DNA of 64,000 bases from Acidimicrobiia bacterium (lineage in GTDB: Bacteria; Actinomycetota; Acidimicrobiia; Acidimicrobiales; AC-14). A program made the position numbers and the translations under genes. The DNA lies in NCBI GenBank assembly GCA_023265025.1, contig JAHFUP010000005.1, forward strand, positions 51,871-115,870. Reading direction: 5' to 3'. The notes under the pieces are model-generated. The model did not search any database. It was not told where the DNA came from and saw only the letters and a list, made by a program, of their open reading frames with translations. Position 1 is the first letter of the stretch; each line of letters begins with the position of its first letter. Shown here piece by piece: positions 51,336 through 60,703 of this stretch.

Positions 51336-52355
51336 ATGCCCGGACGGTTCGATCTCAGTGTCGCGGACCTCGCCGCCGTCCTCGACGGCGAGCCGGCCTA
51401 CCGCACCCGCCAGGTGTGGCGCAGCCTGCACCAGGGCCGCGAGCCCGAGGAGATGACCGACCTACCCCAGGCTCTCCGGGCCCGGCTGGCCCGCGAGCTC
51501 GTGCCGGGGCTGCAGCCGGTGACCAGCTCGGTCAACGCCGATGGCGACACCACCAAGTGGCTGTGGTCGCTGGCCGACGGCACCCGGGTGGAGACGGTGC
51601 TGATGGAATACCGCTCCGGGCGGGTCACCGTCTGCGTGTCGAGCCAGGCCGGCTGCGCCATGGCCTGCACCTTCTGCGCCACCGGCCAGGCCGGTTTCGA
51701 GCGGCACCTGACCGCCGGCGAGATAGTCGAGCAGGTGATCCGAGCCGGTCGGGCTTCGCCGGGCGGGCGGGTCAGCAACGTCGTGTTCATGGGCATGGGC
51801 GAGCCGCTGGCCAACTACGGGGCGACGTGGGCCGCGGTCGAGCGCCTCCACGGCGACGTCGGCCTCTCCGCCCGCCACCTCACCGTCTCGACGGTGGGCA
51901 TTGTCCCCGGCATCCTCAGGCTGGCCGAGGAGCGCCTTCCGGTGAACCTCGCCGTGTCGCTGCACGCGGCCAACGACGAGCTCCGTGACTCCCTGGTGCC
52001 GATCAACCGCCGGTACCCGCTGACCGCGGTCGTCGAGGCCTGCCAGGCGTGGATCGCCTCGCGGAACCGCCGGCTGTCGTTCGAGTGGGCGCTGATCGAC
52101 GGGGTGAACGACCGTCCGTCCGACGCCGCCGAGCTGGCCGCCATCGCCCGGCCCCTGGCCGCCCACGTCAACCTCATTCCCCTGAACCCGACGCCGGGCT
52201 ACCTCACCCGGGGGACGCCGGCCGCCGGCGTGCGGGCCTTCCGGGACCGGTTGGTGGCCGCCGGCGTCAACGCCACCGTGCGCCGCAACCGGGGCACGGA
52301 CATCGCCGCGGCCTGTGGGCAACTGGCCGCCACGGGGGTACCGCCGCTGGGCTGA
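51336..52355 (+). CDS. rlmN: 23S rRNA (adenine(2503)-C(2))-methyltransferase
   Basis: CAMACTFCATGQAGF radical-SAM motif; VVFMGMGEPLANY; VSLHAANDELRD. Confidence 0.95.
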   Translation: MPGRFDLSVADLAAVLDGEPAYRTRQVWRSLHQGREPEEMTDLPQALRARLARELVPGLQPVTSSVNADGDTTKWLWSLADGTRVETVLMEYRSGRVTVCVSSQAGCAMACTFCATGQAGFERHLTAGEIVEQVIRAGRASPGGRVSNVVFMGMGEPLANYGATWAAVERLHGDVGLSARHLTVSTVGIVPGILRLAEERLPVNLAVSLHAANDELRDSLVPINRRYPLTAVVEACQAWIASRNRRLSFEWALIDGVNDRPSDAAELAAIARPLAAHVNLIPLNPTPGYLTRGTPAAGVRAFRDRLVAAGVNATVRRNRGTDIAAACGQLAATGVPPLG

Positions 52356-52378
52356 TCCGTGCTGTCAGAATGACCGCC

Positions 52379-52735
52379 ATGGCCTCCCGCCGGTTCATCA
52401 ACCCCGCCCAGCCGCAGACGCTGGTCATCGCCGTCTACCTGCTCTACCTCAACGCCGCGTTTCTGCTCTTCGCCATGCTCGTGGAAGGGACCTTCCCGCC
52501 CCTGGCCATGGCCATCGTCGTGGGGGGCATCGTGGCCGGCTATGGAATCGCCAATGAGTTCACGTGGGCATACGCGCTGGGCATCGCCATGGCCGTCCTC
52601 CCCTTCGTCCTCCGCTTCTGGGTGACCTCCAGTCCCCTGAGCAACGACCTCATCACGCTGATGTTCCAGATCGCCCTGGTGGCGCTCCTGCTGCACCCCC
52701 AGAGCCGGGACTACCAGCGCATCTGGTTCAAGTAG
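52379..52735 (+). CDS. Small multi-TM membrane protein
   Basis: Four hydrophobic segments; start 52370 or 52379. Confidence 0.6.
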   Translation: MASRRFINPAQPQTLVIAVYLLYLNAAFLLFAMLVEGTFPPLAMAIVVGGIVAGYGIANEFTWAYALGIAMAVLPFVLRFWVTSSPLSNDLITLMFQIALVALLLHPQSRDYQRIWFK

Positions 52736-52739
52736 GCGC
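52725..52739. repeat. 15-bp direct repeat, left copy
   Basis: GGTTCAAGTAGGCGC, identical to 53554-53568. Confidence 0.9.
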
Positions 52740-52791
52740 ACCAAAGGCGATAGTTAGGCGATAATTTTCGCTGCTCCGGTATGATCGCCGC

Positions 52792-53040
52792 ATGACCACG
52801 CAGAAGGTGTCCGTCACCCTTGAGGCGGCATCCGTCGCACGCGCCCGCCACGCCGCTGGCCCGAGGGGATTGTCGTCGTACCTCGACACCGCACTCCAGG
52901 AGAAGCTCGACCGGGACGAGCACCGCCGTGCCGTTATCGAGTATCTCGATGAGCTGGAGGCAGCCGATCCGACGCCCGACACCGTGAAGGTGCGCGCCGC
53001 CCGAAGAGCAACACGTCTCCGAGGCGCCACCAGGGCATGA
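52792..53040 (+). CDS. Type II antitoxin, VapB-like (putative ribbon-helix-helix)
   Basis: MTTQKVSVTLEAASVARARHAAGPRGLSSYLDTALQEKL; ATGA overlap with the PIN toxin. Confidence 0.75.
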   Translation: MTTQKVSVTLEAASVARARHAAGPRGLSSYLDTALQEKLDRDEHRRAVIEYLDELEAADPTPDTVKVRAARRATRLRGATRA

Positions 53041-53441
53041 CCGAGCCTGTCGTCGTGCTCGACTCCGGGGTGATCGATCTCGCGACGACGGACCGCGAGT
53101 TCAGGTGGGTCCTGCGGGATCTCGTCGACGGGGGCTGGACCGCGGTCATCCCGACGGTCGTCCTGTCCGAGGTGATCACCGGGCGGGCAGAGGACGCGCC
53201 CACCAATCAGGCGGTCAATCGAGTCGGTACCGTCGACACCGATCAGCTCGTTGCCCGCCGCGCCGGGCTGCTGCGCTACCGGGCGGAGCGATCGGCCGGC
53301 AGGCGGCCACCCGGCGGAATCGACGCCATCGTCGCCGCCCATGCCGTGGGAGCCGGCGGTGGGGTTGTGTTCACGACGGATCCCTCGGACCTGCGTCGAC
53401 TCCTCGTCGACCACGCTCACATCCGAGTCGAGAGGCCCTGA
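53037..53441 (+). CDS. PIN-domain toxin, VapC-like
   Basis: VVVLDSGVIDLA acidic N-term, IDAIVAAHAV and VFTTDPSDLRRLL C-terminal PIN motifs. Confidence 0.8.
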   Translation: MTEPVVVLDSGVIDLATTDREFRWVLRDLVDGGWTAVIPTVVLSEVITGRAEDAPTNQAVNRVGTVDTDQLVARRAGLLRYRAERSAGRRPPGGIDAIVAAHAVGAGGGVVFTTDPSDLRRLLVDHAHIRVERP

Positions 53442-53553
53442 CGGACCCGGAGGCGACTCTCGGACGTGGTCCTACCAGCGGATATGTGTACCGGTTTCGC
53501 TTCGCGACTCCACGCCCCGAGAGACCGCGAGCACAGCGTTCAGTCGGGTCTAC

Positions 53554-53568
53554 GGTTCAAGTAGGCGC
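53554..53568. repeat. 15-bp direct repeat, right copy
   Basis: GGTTCAAGTAGGCGC. Confidence 0.9.
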
Positions 53569-53591
53569 CTCTCAATTCCTACCTTGGCAGG

Positions 53592-53723
53592 ACGTCGGCG
53601 ATCGATGCCCTCGTGGTCGCGACAGCGGTACGGCTCGGCGGCGGGCTCATCCTCACCCACGATCCTGGTGACCTGGAGCTTCTCGCCGCCAATCACCCCA
53701 ATGTCCGCGTCGTGCCCATCTGA
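53592..53723 (+). pseudogene. C-terminal remnant of another PIN-domain toxin
   Basis: TSAIDALVVATAVRLGGGLILTHDPGDLELLAANHPNVRVVPI* has PIN C-terminal motifs but no start or N-terminal half. Confidence 0.7.
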
Positions 53724-53837
53724 AGGCCTCCTGCCGGACGACGCTTCACCGGACCGGATGACCAGGCGACCGCCATCGGCACCGAAGCGACGCTCTTGCA
53801 CCAGCGCAAAGACGTGATGCCCCGGGCCTTGACGGCA

Positions 53838-54218
53838 TCATCTCAGTGGGAGGAGTTCGACGTCGTAGTCGGAGAAGCGCCTGTCGACGCTGACGAGGGT
53901 GAAGCCTTCCATCTGCGCCTGGGCGATGAGCATGCGGTCGAATGGGTCGGCGTGATGGGGCGGCAGGCGCCCGGCCGCCATGGCGTGGGCCGCGGTGATG
54001 GCGAGGGCCCCGAAGTCGTTCGCAGCCATGGCGTCAAGCAGGTCGTCGGGCGCTCCGAGCCGGCCGACGGCCCGCTTGATCGATATCTCCCACGCGCTGG
54101 CGGCGGACACCACGACTTCGGTGTCCGGGTGTCCGATGGTGGCGGCGGCCTGCGAGGGGAGCTGCTGATCATCGGCAAGCCACCACAACAGGATGTGGGT
54201 GTCGAGAAGGATCCTCAC
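53838..54218 (-). CDS. PIN-domain toxin, VapC-like (second module)
   Basis: MRILLDTHILLWWLADD, SAASAWEISIKRAVGRL, HHADPFDRMLIAQAQMEGFTLVSVD. Confidence 0.9.
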   Translation of the reverse strand: MRILLDTHILLWWLADDQQLPSQAAATIGHPDTEVVVSAASAWEISIKRAVGRLGAPDDLLDAMAANDFGALAITAAHAMAAGRLPPHHADPFDRMLIAQAQMEGFTLVSVDRRFSDYDVELLPLR

Positions 54219-54454
54219 TCCTCCTCTCCCGCAAACGCGGCCTCGACCTCCGGGGGGAGGGTGTCGAAGTCCAGGCCGATGGAGACGCGGCCCGCCCAGT
54301 AGCCAGGACGGCGGGGTGACCGCAGCCGGGCGGGGACGATGCGGGCCACCACCTGGCCGGCGCGGGCGATCTCGACCTCATCTTCTTCGCCGGACTCGAC
54401 GGCGGCCACGAGCCGGGACAGGTTGGTCTTCGCCTCATGCATGTTCACTCGCAT
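54215..54454 (-). CDS. Phd/YefM-family antitoxin
   Basis: MRVNMHEAKTNLSRLVAAVESGEEDEVEIARAGQVVARIVP; ATGA overlap with toxin. Confidence 0.9.
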   Translation of the reverse strand: MRVNMHEAKTNLSRLVAAVESGEEDEVEIARAGQVVARIVPARLRSPRRPGYWAGRVSIGLDFDTLPPEVEAAFAGEEE

Positions 54455-54679
54455 GAGCTACATGGTAGCTAGGTTAGCTCACTACAGCCAACGAGACCCA
54501 CGGCCAAGCGGTGTACCCGGTTTCCATGGCCGGAACATCTTTTTCGGGACTCCGGGCAGGAGCGGTCGCCGGCGGTGGCGAACTGAGTAGCCCAAAGGGG
54601 GAGAAGCCCACGCTGGGCGCGCGAACACACCACGGACAGCGTGGAAGGGCGCGGTCACCCGGGCTTCCCGGGGGAAGGC

Positions 54680-55783
54680 ATGCTCGAACTGCAGGAACGG
54701 CCGGCGACAGAAACGTCGTCGACCATCAGCGGCCTCGGCGCACGCGCCGAGTCTGACGCCAGGGCCCAGCCCCGGGTCCCCACCGCCCGGGAGGGGCTCC
54801 TCTGGTCGCGGTCGCAGCAGCGCCGGCTGGCCGGGGCGAACCTCATCACCGTCGCCATCCTGCTCGTCGTCGGGGTCAGCGCCGCGGCCGGAGTGACGCC
54901 TCTGGAGGCACCGGCGGCCATCGGCCGCCTGGTCGGCTCCACGCTCGGCCTCCGCCATTCCGAGGCCACGGTGGCGAAGCGCCCGCCGGTCAGTGAGCTG
55001 CTGCCCTACGGCAAGGGCATGTGGATCTACGAGCCGGAGAAGACCGAGGGTGGCGACGTGGCCGCCATCGTGGCCAGGGCCAAGGCCGCCGGCCTCAGCC
55101 ACCTGTACGTCCGTACCGGCTCCAGCTGGGACGGCTTCTACGCCGCCCCCTTCCTCGACAAGCTGCTCCCGGCCGCCCACGAGGCGAACCTCCTCGTCTA
55201 CGGCTGGGACTTCCCCCGACTGATCGACTGGGCGGGCGACGTCAGCCGGGCCGAAGCGGCCATCCGTCACCGCACCCCGGGCAAGCACAGCATCGACGGG
55301 TTCTCCGCCGACATCGAGACCCGCAGCGAGGGCACCGCCATCACCGCCCGGGCCGCCGGTGACTACGGCCGGGCCCTGCGCGAGGCGGTCGGGGTGAACT
55401 TCCCGCTGATCGCCACCGTCCCCCGGCCCTCGCCGGCCCAGAACTACCCCTACGCCGAGGTCGTGGCGTCCTTCGACGCCATCGCCCCGATGGTCTACTG
55501 GCTGAACCGCCAGCCCGACACCGACGTGGCCGGTGCCCTGCGGGACCTGGCCCAGTACGGCAAGCCGGTGTTCCCGATCGGCCAGGCCTACGACGGCGCC
55601 CCCGAGGGCGGTCGCGCCGGCGTCCCGCCGCCCGAGGAGCTATGGCGGTTCATGCGCTTCGCGCAGGCCAACGGCGCCCTGGGCGTGTCGTTCTGGTCCT
55701 GGCAGGCGGCCAACTCCAAGACGTGGGCGGCCGTCACCGAGGCCGAGGAGTTCCGCGCCCCGGCACCGTGGATGTTGAAGTAG
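54680..55783 (+). CDS. Membrane-anchored glycoside-hydrolase-like (TIM-barrel) protein, function unknown
   Basis: Single N-terminal TM; GKGMWIYEPEKTEGGDVAAIVARAKAAGLSHLYVRTGSSWDGF...IDGFSADIET...FDAIAPMVYWL barrel-like strands. Confidence 0.55.
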   Translation: MLELQERPATETSSTISGLGARAESDARAQPRVPTAREGLLWSRSQQRRLAGANLITVAILLVVGVSAAAGVTPLEAPAAIGRLVGSTLGLRHSEATVAKRPPVSELLPYGKGMWIYEPEKTEGGDVAAIVARAKAAGLSHLYVRTGSSWDGFYAAPFLDKLLPAAHEANLLVYGWDFPRLIDWAGDVSRAEAAIRHRTPGKHSIDGFSADIETRSEGTAITARAAGDYGRALREAVGVNFPLIATVPRPSPAQNYPYAEVVASFDAIAPMVYWLNRQPDTDVAGALRDLAQYGKPVFPIGQAYDGAPEGGRAGVPPPEELWRFMRFAQANGALGVSFWSWQAANSKTWAAVTEAEEFRAPAPWMLK

Positions 55784-56977
55784 TCAGAACCGGACCTTCA
55801 CGACGGCGGCCTGGCGGATGCCGATGCCGTCGGCCGCGCTGAGCTCGACGTACACGATGGCGCCGCCCGGCTTGGTCGGGGCCCGGAAGGCGATGTCGCC
55901 GGTGTAGGGCCGCTTGATGTCGCCGCCGCCGGTCACGAAGCCCTTGCCCAGCGACTGGCCGGCCAGCATGCCGTCCTCCCGGATCTGGACGTTCACGTTC
56001 CCCTCGAAGGCCCGGGCCTGGCCGGTCAGGTGCGCCGGTGACTTGATGACCTCCAGCGGCTTGGGCGAAGTGACGGTGATGTCGAAGGCGACGGCCTCGA
56101 CGACGGTCCACGGCCCGGAGGCGTCCTGGGCGCCGAACTGGCGGACGATGACCCCGAACGTCGCCTGCGGGTTGGGCAGCGGCGTCTTCCCCTCGGCGTA
56201 GCGGGGGCCGATGGGGACCTCGACCATGCCGGGACCCGTCGTCCGGGACGGGAAGTCGACCGGATTGTCCATCCCGATGTACCTGATAGCGAATTCCCGG
56301 GCCGTGGTGACGGCGTCGCGGTAGGTCCGGTCGGCGCCGGCGGCGTAGGCGTCGAGCTCGGCCCTGGTGGCGAACGGCCAGATGCCGGCGAAGGCGGCGG
56401 GCGCGCCGGTCACCTGGCGGTAGCTGTCGCAGGTGACCGGCTTGTCGAGGATGATGCCGTTACCGGAGAACACGCTGACCAGCTCGCCGGCCAGGGCGAA
56501 CCGCACGCCCTTGACCGTCGGGAACTGGCCGACGGTGCAGGTCACCTGGGCCAGGCGGAGGGTGAGGCCCAGGCTGCCGCCGCCGGACTCGAAGTCGCGG
56601 GACAGGTCGACCTTGGCGATCCCGTTGCCGTCGATGACCAGGTCGTTGAAGCGGGTCTCCTTGGGTACGGCGGTGGTGAGCCCGCCCCGCGCCTCCGCAG
56701 CTGTCGGGCCGGCCAGCAGGGCCTTGACCGCCTCGGCGCCGATCCGCGCCACCTTGGGCACGGCCCGGGTCGTCGACTCCAGCGTCTCGCCCCGCACGAA
56801 CCACACCGCCACGTCGGTTGTGGTGCCCGCCGGCGCCGTCGTGGTGGGCGCCGGCGAGGAGGAGTCCGACGTCGTCGACGGCGCGCCCGGCACGGGGCCG
56901 GCGTCGGTGGCGCCGTCCGACCCGCAGGCCGCGGCGGCGAGGCCCAAAACGGTGAGGATGGCCAGGAGTCGTCTCAT
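55784..56977 (-). CDS. GerMN/Gmad2-domain lipoprotein (LpqB-like position)
   Basis: Lipobox LGLAAAACG; GerMN-type DLVIDGNGIAKVDLSRDF; C-terminal Gmad2-like VTSPKPLEVIKSPAHLTGQARAFEGNVNVQIREDG. Confidence 0.8.
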   Translation of the reverse strand: MRRLLAILTVLGLAAAACGSDGATDAGPVPGAPSTTSDSSSPAPTTTAPAGTTTDVAVWFVRGETLESTTRAVPKVARIGAEAVKALLAGPTAAEARGGLTTAVPKETRFNDLVIDGNGIAKVDLSRDFESGGGSLGLTLRLAQVTCTVGQFPTVKGVRFALAGELVSVFSGNGIILDKPVTCDSYRQVTGAPAAFAGIWPFATRAELDAYAAGADRTYRDAVTTAREFAIRYIGMDNPVDFPSRTTGPGMVEVPIGPRYAEGKTPLPNPQATFGVIVRQFGAQDASGPWTVVEAVAFDITVTSPKPLEVIKSPAHLTGQARAFEGNVNVQIREDGMLAGQSLGKGFVTGGGDIKRPYTGDIAFRAPTKPGGAIVYVELSAADGIGIRQAAVVKVRF

Positions 56978-58431
56978 AGGACCCGATCGTGACTGGCCGT
57001 GGTCACCGCCGCATCGCCGGCGGGTAACGGTTCGGCAACACGTCGGGGCAGGCGCAGGGTGAACGTCGCCCCGGAACCGGGCGGGCTGGCGACGGTCAGG
57101 TCACCACCGTGGAGCCGGGCGTTCTCCCGGGCGATGGCCAGCCCGAGGCCGCTGCCCCGGCCTCCGGGGCGGGCCGGGTCGGCCTTGTAGAACCGGTCGA
57201 ACACCCGCTCCAGGTGGTCGGGCGCGATGCCGGGGCCGGCGTCGTTGACGACGACGACGATGTCGCCCTCGGTCGCCGTCACGAGGACCCGCACGGGTGG
57301 CGACCCGTGCTCCAGCGCGTTGCCGACGAGGTTGGCGACGATGGCGTCGAGCCGGCGGGGGTCGGCGACGGTGGTCACCCCGCCGGCGGCGGCGGCCCCG
57401 AGATGCACCTGACCACCCCAGCCCCGGGTGCCGACGGCCGATGCCACAAGGGCGACCACGTCGACGGGCTCCCACGACATCGGCGCCGCGCCGGCGTCGA
57501 GGCGGGAGATCTCCATGAGGTCCTCGACCAGGGTGGCCAACCGGTGGGACTCCCGGACCAGCAGGCGGGCGGCCCGGCTGCCGGCGTCGTCGAGGCCGGC
57601 GGCGTGGGCCTCCAGCACGTCCGCCGCCGTCGTCAGCGCGGTGAGAGGGGTCCGGAGCTCGTGGCTCACGTCGGCGACGAACCGGCGGTGGCTGGCTTCG
57701 AGGTTGCGGAGGTCGCCGATCGACGCCTCCAGCGCCTCGGCCATCCGGTTGAAGGCGTGGCCCAGGTCGGCGAACTCGTCGCGTCCGACCTCCGGCAGGC
57801 GGGTGCCCAGCAGGCCGACCTCCAGTCGGTGGGCGGCGGTGCGGGTCTCCCGGAGCGGTCGGAGCAGGCCCCGGGCGGCCAGGGCGCCGACCACGGCCGA
57901 CAGCAGCACGGCGGCGACGCCGGCCGCGGCCAGGACGTTGCGGAGGACGTTCAGGTCGTCGGCGACGTCGCGCAACGGAAAGAACAGGTAGAACGCCGGT
58001 AGGCCGGCGGGGCGGCCACCGACCACCACGTACGGCTCGCCGGCCACCGACGCCCGCACCAGCCCGACGCGGCCGGCGTCGACCGGGCCGGCGAGGGCCG
58101 GCGGCACCGCGCCACCCGAAAGGGAGATCGATGTGGTCTCGAACGTGCCGTCGCCGGCCACCGCCACCACGTCGAACTCCGCCCCGCCCCGGGCCTTCAG
58201 CCGCTGCACCAGGTCGGCGACCTGGGCGCGCGTCGGGAGGGCGGCGGCGGCGTCGGCCAGCAGCGCCTGGCCCTCGGTACGGGCGTTCGACTCGGCCCGG
58301 CGGAGCACCGCCTCGCGGGTGATGTAGTACGACGTCACAGCCACGCCCGCCGACGTCACCGCCGCCACCAGGGCGAACGTCGCCACCAGCCGGGGCCGGA
58401 GCCGGGAGACGGAGAAGGGCCGCCGGCTCAC
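56974..58431 (-). CDS. Sensor histidine kinase (MtrB-like)
   Basis: RFVADVSHELRTPLTALTTAADVLEAHA, LVGNALEHG, GRGSGLGLAIARENARLHGG. Confidence 0.92.
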   Translation of the reverse strand: MSRRPFSVSRLRPRLVATFALVAAVTSAGVAVTSYYITREAVLRRAESNARTEGQALLADAAAALPTRAQVADLVQRLKARGGAEFDVVAVAGDGTFETTSISLSGGAVPPALAGPVDAGRVGLVRASVAGEPYVVVGGRPAGLPAFYLFFPLRDVADDLNVLRNVLAAAGVAAVLLSAVVGALAARGLLRPLRETRTAAHRLEVGLLGTRLPEVGRDEFADLGHAFNRMAEALEASIGDLRNLEASHRRFVADVSHELRTPLTALTTAADVLEAHAAGLDDAGSRAARLLVRESHRLATLVEDLMEISRLDAGAAPMSWEPVDVVALVASAVGTRGWGGQVHLGAAAAGGVTTVADPRRLDAIVANLVGNALEHGSPPVRVLVTATEGDIVVVVNDAGPGIAPDHLERVFDRFYKADPARPGGRGSGLGLAIARENARLHGGDLTVASPPGSGATFTLRLPRRVAEPLPAGDAAVTTASHDRVL

Positions 58432-59111
58432 GGGGCGGGAGGGACCAGCTTGTACCCCACCCCCCGGACGGTCTGCACCAGCGTGGGGTGGGCCGGGTCG
58501 TCCTCGACCTTGCCTCGGAGGCGCTGGACGCAGACGTCGACCAGGCGGGAGTCGCCGAGATAGGAGTAGTCCCACACCCGCTCCAGGAGCAGGGCCCTCG
58601 TGAACACCTGGCCCGGCCGGCGGGCCAGCTCCAGCAGGAGGCGCAGCTCGGTCGGGGTGAGGTGCAGGTCGAGGCCGGCCCGGGTGACGGCCATGCCGCC
58701 CGGGTCGATGACCAGCCCGCCGAAGCGCAGGACCGGCTCCCCCGCCGGCCGCTCCTGCCGGCGCAGGACGGCCTTCACGCGGGCGAGCAGCACCCGGGTC
58801 TCGAACGGCTTGGTGACGTAGTCGTCGGCGCCCGACTCCAGGCCGACGACGATGTCAATGGCGTCGCTGCGGGCGGTCAGCATGATGATCGGCACCTGGT
58901 CGTGGGCTCGGATGGCCCGGCACACCTCGAAGCCGTCCCTCCCGGGCAGCATGACGTCGAGCAGCACGAGGTCCGGCCGACGCTGGCGCCAGCGCTCGAT
59001 GGCCTCGTCGCCGGTGGCCGCGGAGGTGACCCGGTGGCCGTCACCTTCCAGCGCCATCGTCACCGCTTCGCGCACCGACGGGTCGTCCTCGACCAGCAGG
59101 ATGGCGGCCAT
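58428..59111 (-). CDS. OmpR-family response regulator (MtrA-like)
   Basis: ILLVEDDPSVREAVTMALEGDGH, LLDVMLPGRDGFEVCRAIR, GADDYVTKPFETRVLLARV. Confidence 0.93.
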   Translation of the reverse strand: MAAILLVEDDPSVREAVTMALEGDGHRVTSAATGDEAIERWRQRRPDLVLLDVMLPGRDGFEVCRAIRAHDQVPIIMLTARSDAIDIVVGLESGADDYVTKPFETRVLLARVKAVLRRQERPAGEPVLRFGGLVIDPGGMAVTRAGLDLHLTPTELRLLLELARRPGQVFTRALLLERVWDYSYLGDSRLVDVCVQRLRGKVEDDPAHPTLVQTVRGVGYKLVPPAP

Positions 59112-59112
59112 G

Positions 59113-60318
59113 TCAGCTCCCCCGGGGGACGTCCCGGAAGGGCACGTCCCTGTCGACCCGGGGCTCGGGCGGCAGCCCGAGCAACCGCTCGGCGATCACC
59201 GTCTTGAGGATCTCGTCGGTCCCGCCAGCGATGCGGGTCGCCGGCGCCCAGAGGTCCTGGAGCGTGTACTCGTCGTGGACCATGGCACCGGCGCCGCGCA
59301 TCGCCTCGGCCAGCTCGGCGTAGCGCCGCGACACCCGACCCGAGGCCAGCTTGGCCAGCGCCGCGTCCGGCCCCGGCGACGTGGTGAGCAGGCGCCGGCC
59401 GAGGTACCCGGCGCTGCGGGCCTCGATCACCAGTTGGGCCGCGAGCTGGCGGACCACCGGGTCGCCGGCGACGTCCCGCGAGCGGAGGTCGGCCAGCAGG
59501 CGGTCGACGCCGGCGCCGGCCCGGGCCAGGCCGAGCCCCAGCTGAAGGCGCTCGGCGGCCAGCGCGGTCACCGCCACGGCCCACCCGCCGCCCTCGGCGC
59601 CGACCCGGAAGTCGTCGGGTACGCGGGCCCCGGCGAGGACGACATCGTCGAACGCGGCACCGCCGGTCATCTGGCGGACCGGCTCGACGGTCACGCCCGG
59701 CCGGCGCATCTCCACGACGAAGCACGTGCACCCCTCGTGCTTGGGGACGTCCCAGTCGGTGCGGGCCAGCAGGATGGCGAAGTCGGCGTGATGGGCGCCC
59801 GACGACCACGTCTTGTGGCCGTCCACGACCCATCCGTCGCCGTCGCGGGTGGCGGTGGTGCTCACCGCGGCAAGGTCGGAGCCGGCGCCTGGCTCACTGA
59901 ACAGCTGGCACCACAGCTCCTCCGCGGTGAGGATCGGCGGCAGGAAACGCTCCCGCTGCGCGTCGGTGCCGTGGGCCAGGAGCGCCGGCCCCACGACCGC
60001 CTCCCCCAGCAAGTTGACCGGCGGCGGGGCGCCGGCGGCCCGCAGCTCCTCGGCCCACACGGCCTGCAGGGCCGGCGCCAGGTCCCGCCCGCCGTGCTCG
60101 AGCGGCCAGCCCAGCCCGGCCCACCCGCCGGCGTGGAGCTCCCGTTGCCAGGACCGGCCCCGCTCCAGGTGCTCCGGGTCGGCGGCGTCGGCGAAGACGA
60201 TCGACGGGCCGTCCCCGGCCCGGAACGGCCCGACGTGCTCGGCCAGCCAGGCCCGGGCCTCGGCCCGGAAGGCCGCTTCTTCGCCGCCGTCCCGAATGGT
60301 CGCGTCGCCGGATGCCAC
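59113..60318 (-). CDS. Acyl-CoA dehydrogenase family protein
   Basis: LWCQLFSEPGAGSDLAAVSTTATRDGDGWVVDGHKTWSSGAHHADF; C-terminal IAGGTDEILKTVIAERLLGLP. Confidence 0.93.
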   Translation of the reverse strand: MASGDATIRDGGEEAAFRAEARAWLAEHVGPFRAGDGPSIVFADAADPEHLERGRSWQRELHAGGWAGLGWPLEHGGRDLAPALQAVWAEELRAAGAPPPVNLLGEAVVGPALLAHGTDAQRERFLPPILTAEELWCQLFSEPGAGSDLAAVSTTATRDGDGWVVDGHKTWSSGAHHADFAILLARTDWDVPKHEGCTCFVVEMRRPGVTVEPVRQMTGGAAFDDVVLAGARVPDDFRVGAEGGGWAVAVTALAAERLQLGLGLARAGAGVDRLLADLRSRDVAGDPVVRQLAAQLVIEARSAGYLGRRLLTTSPGPDAALAKLASGRVSRRYAELAEAMRGAGAMVHDEYTLQDLWAPATRIAGGTDEILKTVIAERLLGLPPEPRVDRDVPFRDVPRGS

Positions 60319-60445
60319 GTCCCCATCCTGGCCGAAGGACCGGAGGTTGCCGCGTCCATACCGCCGGGTAAGTACCTGTCAGCGACGAGTACCGAGTTTC
60401 CGCACCGACATCCGTCGCATCGATCCGCCGACAAGGGAGTGACTG

Positions 60446-60703
60446 ATGACGAGCGATGCAAGGCAGGGCGAGGACATCGAGGGCGTCGACGACCGCATCG
60501 AGAGCGAGGTCCGCGATCCCGGCACACTCGACCAGCCCGACGAGGGCCCGGCGATGAGCGGCGCCGGCGCCGGGCCAGGCGGCAGCTCCATGGACCACTG
60601 GACCACCGCGTCGCCCAACACCGACGCCACCAAGCCGGAGTCCATGCCGCACACCAAGTCCACGCCGATGCCCGGCGAGACCGAGGACCGCACCCCGGTC
60701 TAA
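60446..60703 (+). CDS. Small acidic, probably disordered protein of unknown function
   Basis: 85 aa, rich in D/E/P/G/T; AAGGGAGTG RBS-like upstream. Confidence 0.5.
   Translation: MTSDARQGEDIEGVDDRIESEVRDPGTLDQPDEGPAMSGAGAGPGGSSMDHWTTASPNTDATKPESMPHTKSTPMPGETEDRTPV

Noticed and set aside
52725-54480. Transposon or integrative element
   Set aside because: Direct repeats and TA genes only; no transposase, integrase or terminal inverted repeats were seen
54482-54679. c-di-AMP (ydaO) riboswitch
   Set aside because: Only loose similarity; the conserved sequence blocks I know are not present, so kept only as an unexplained leader
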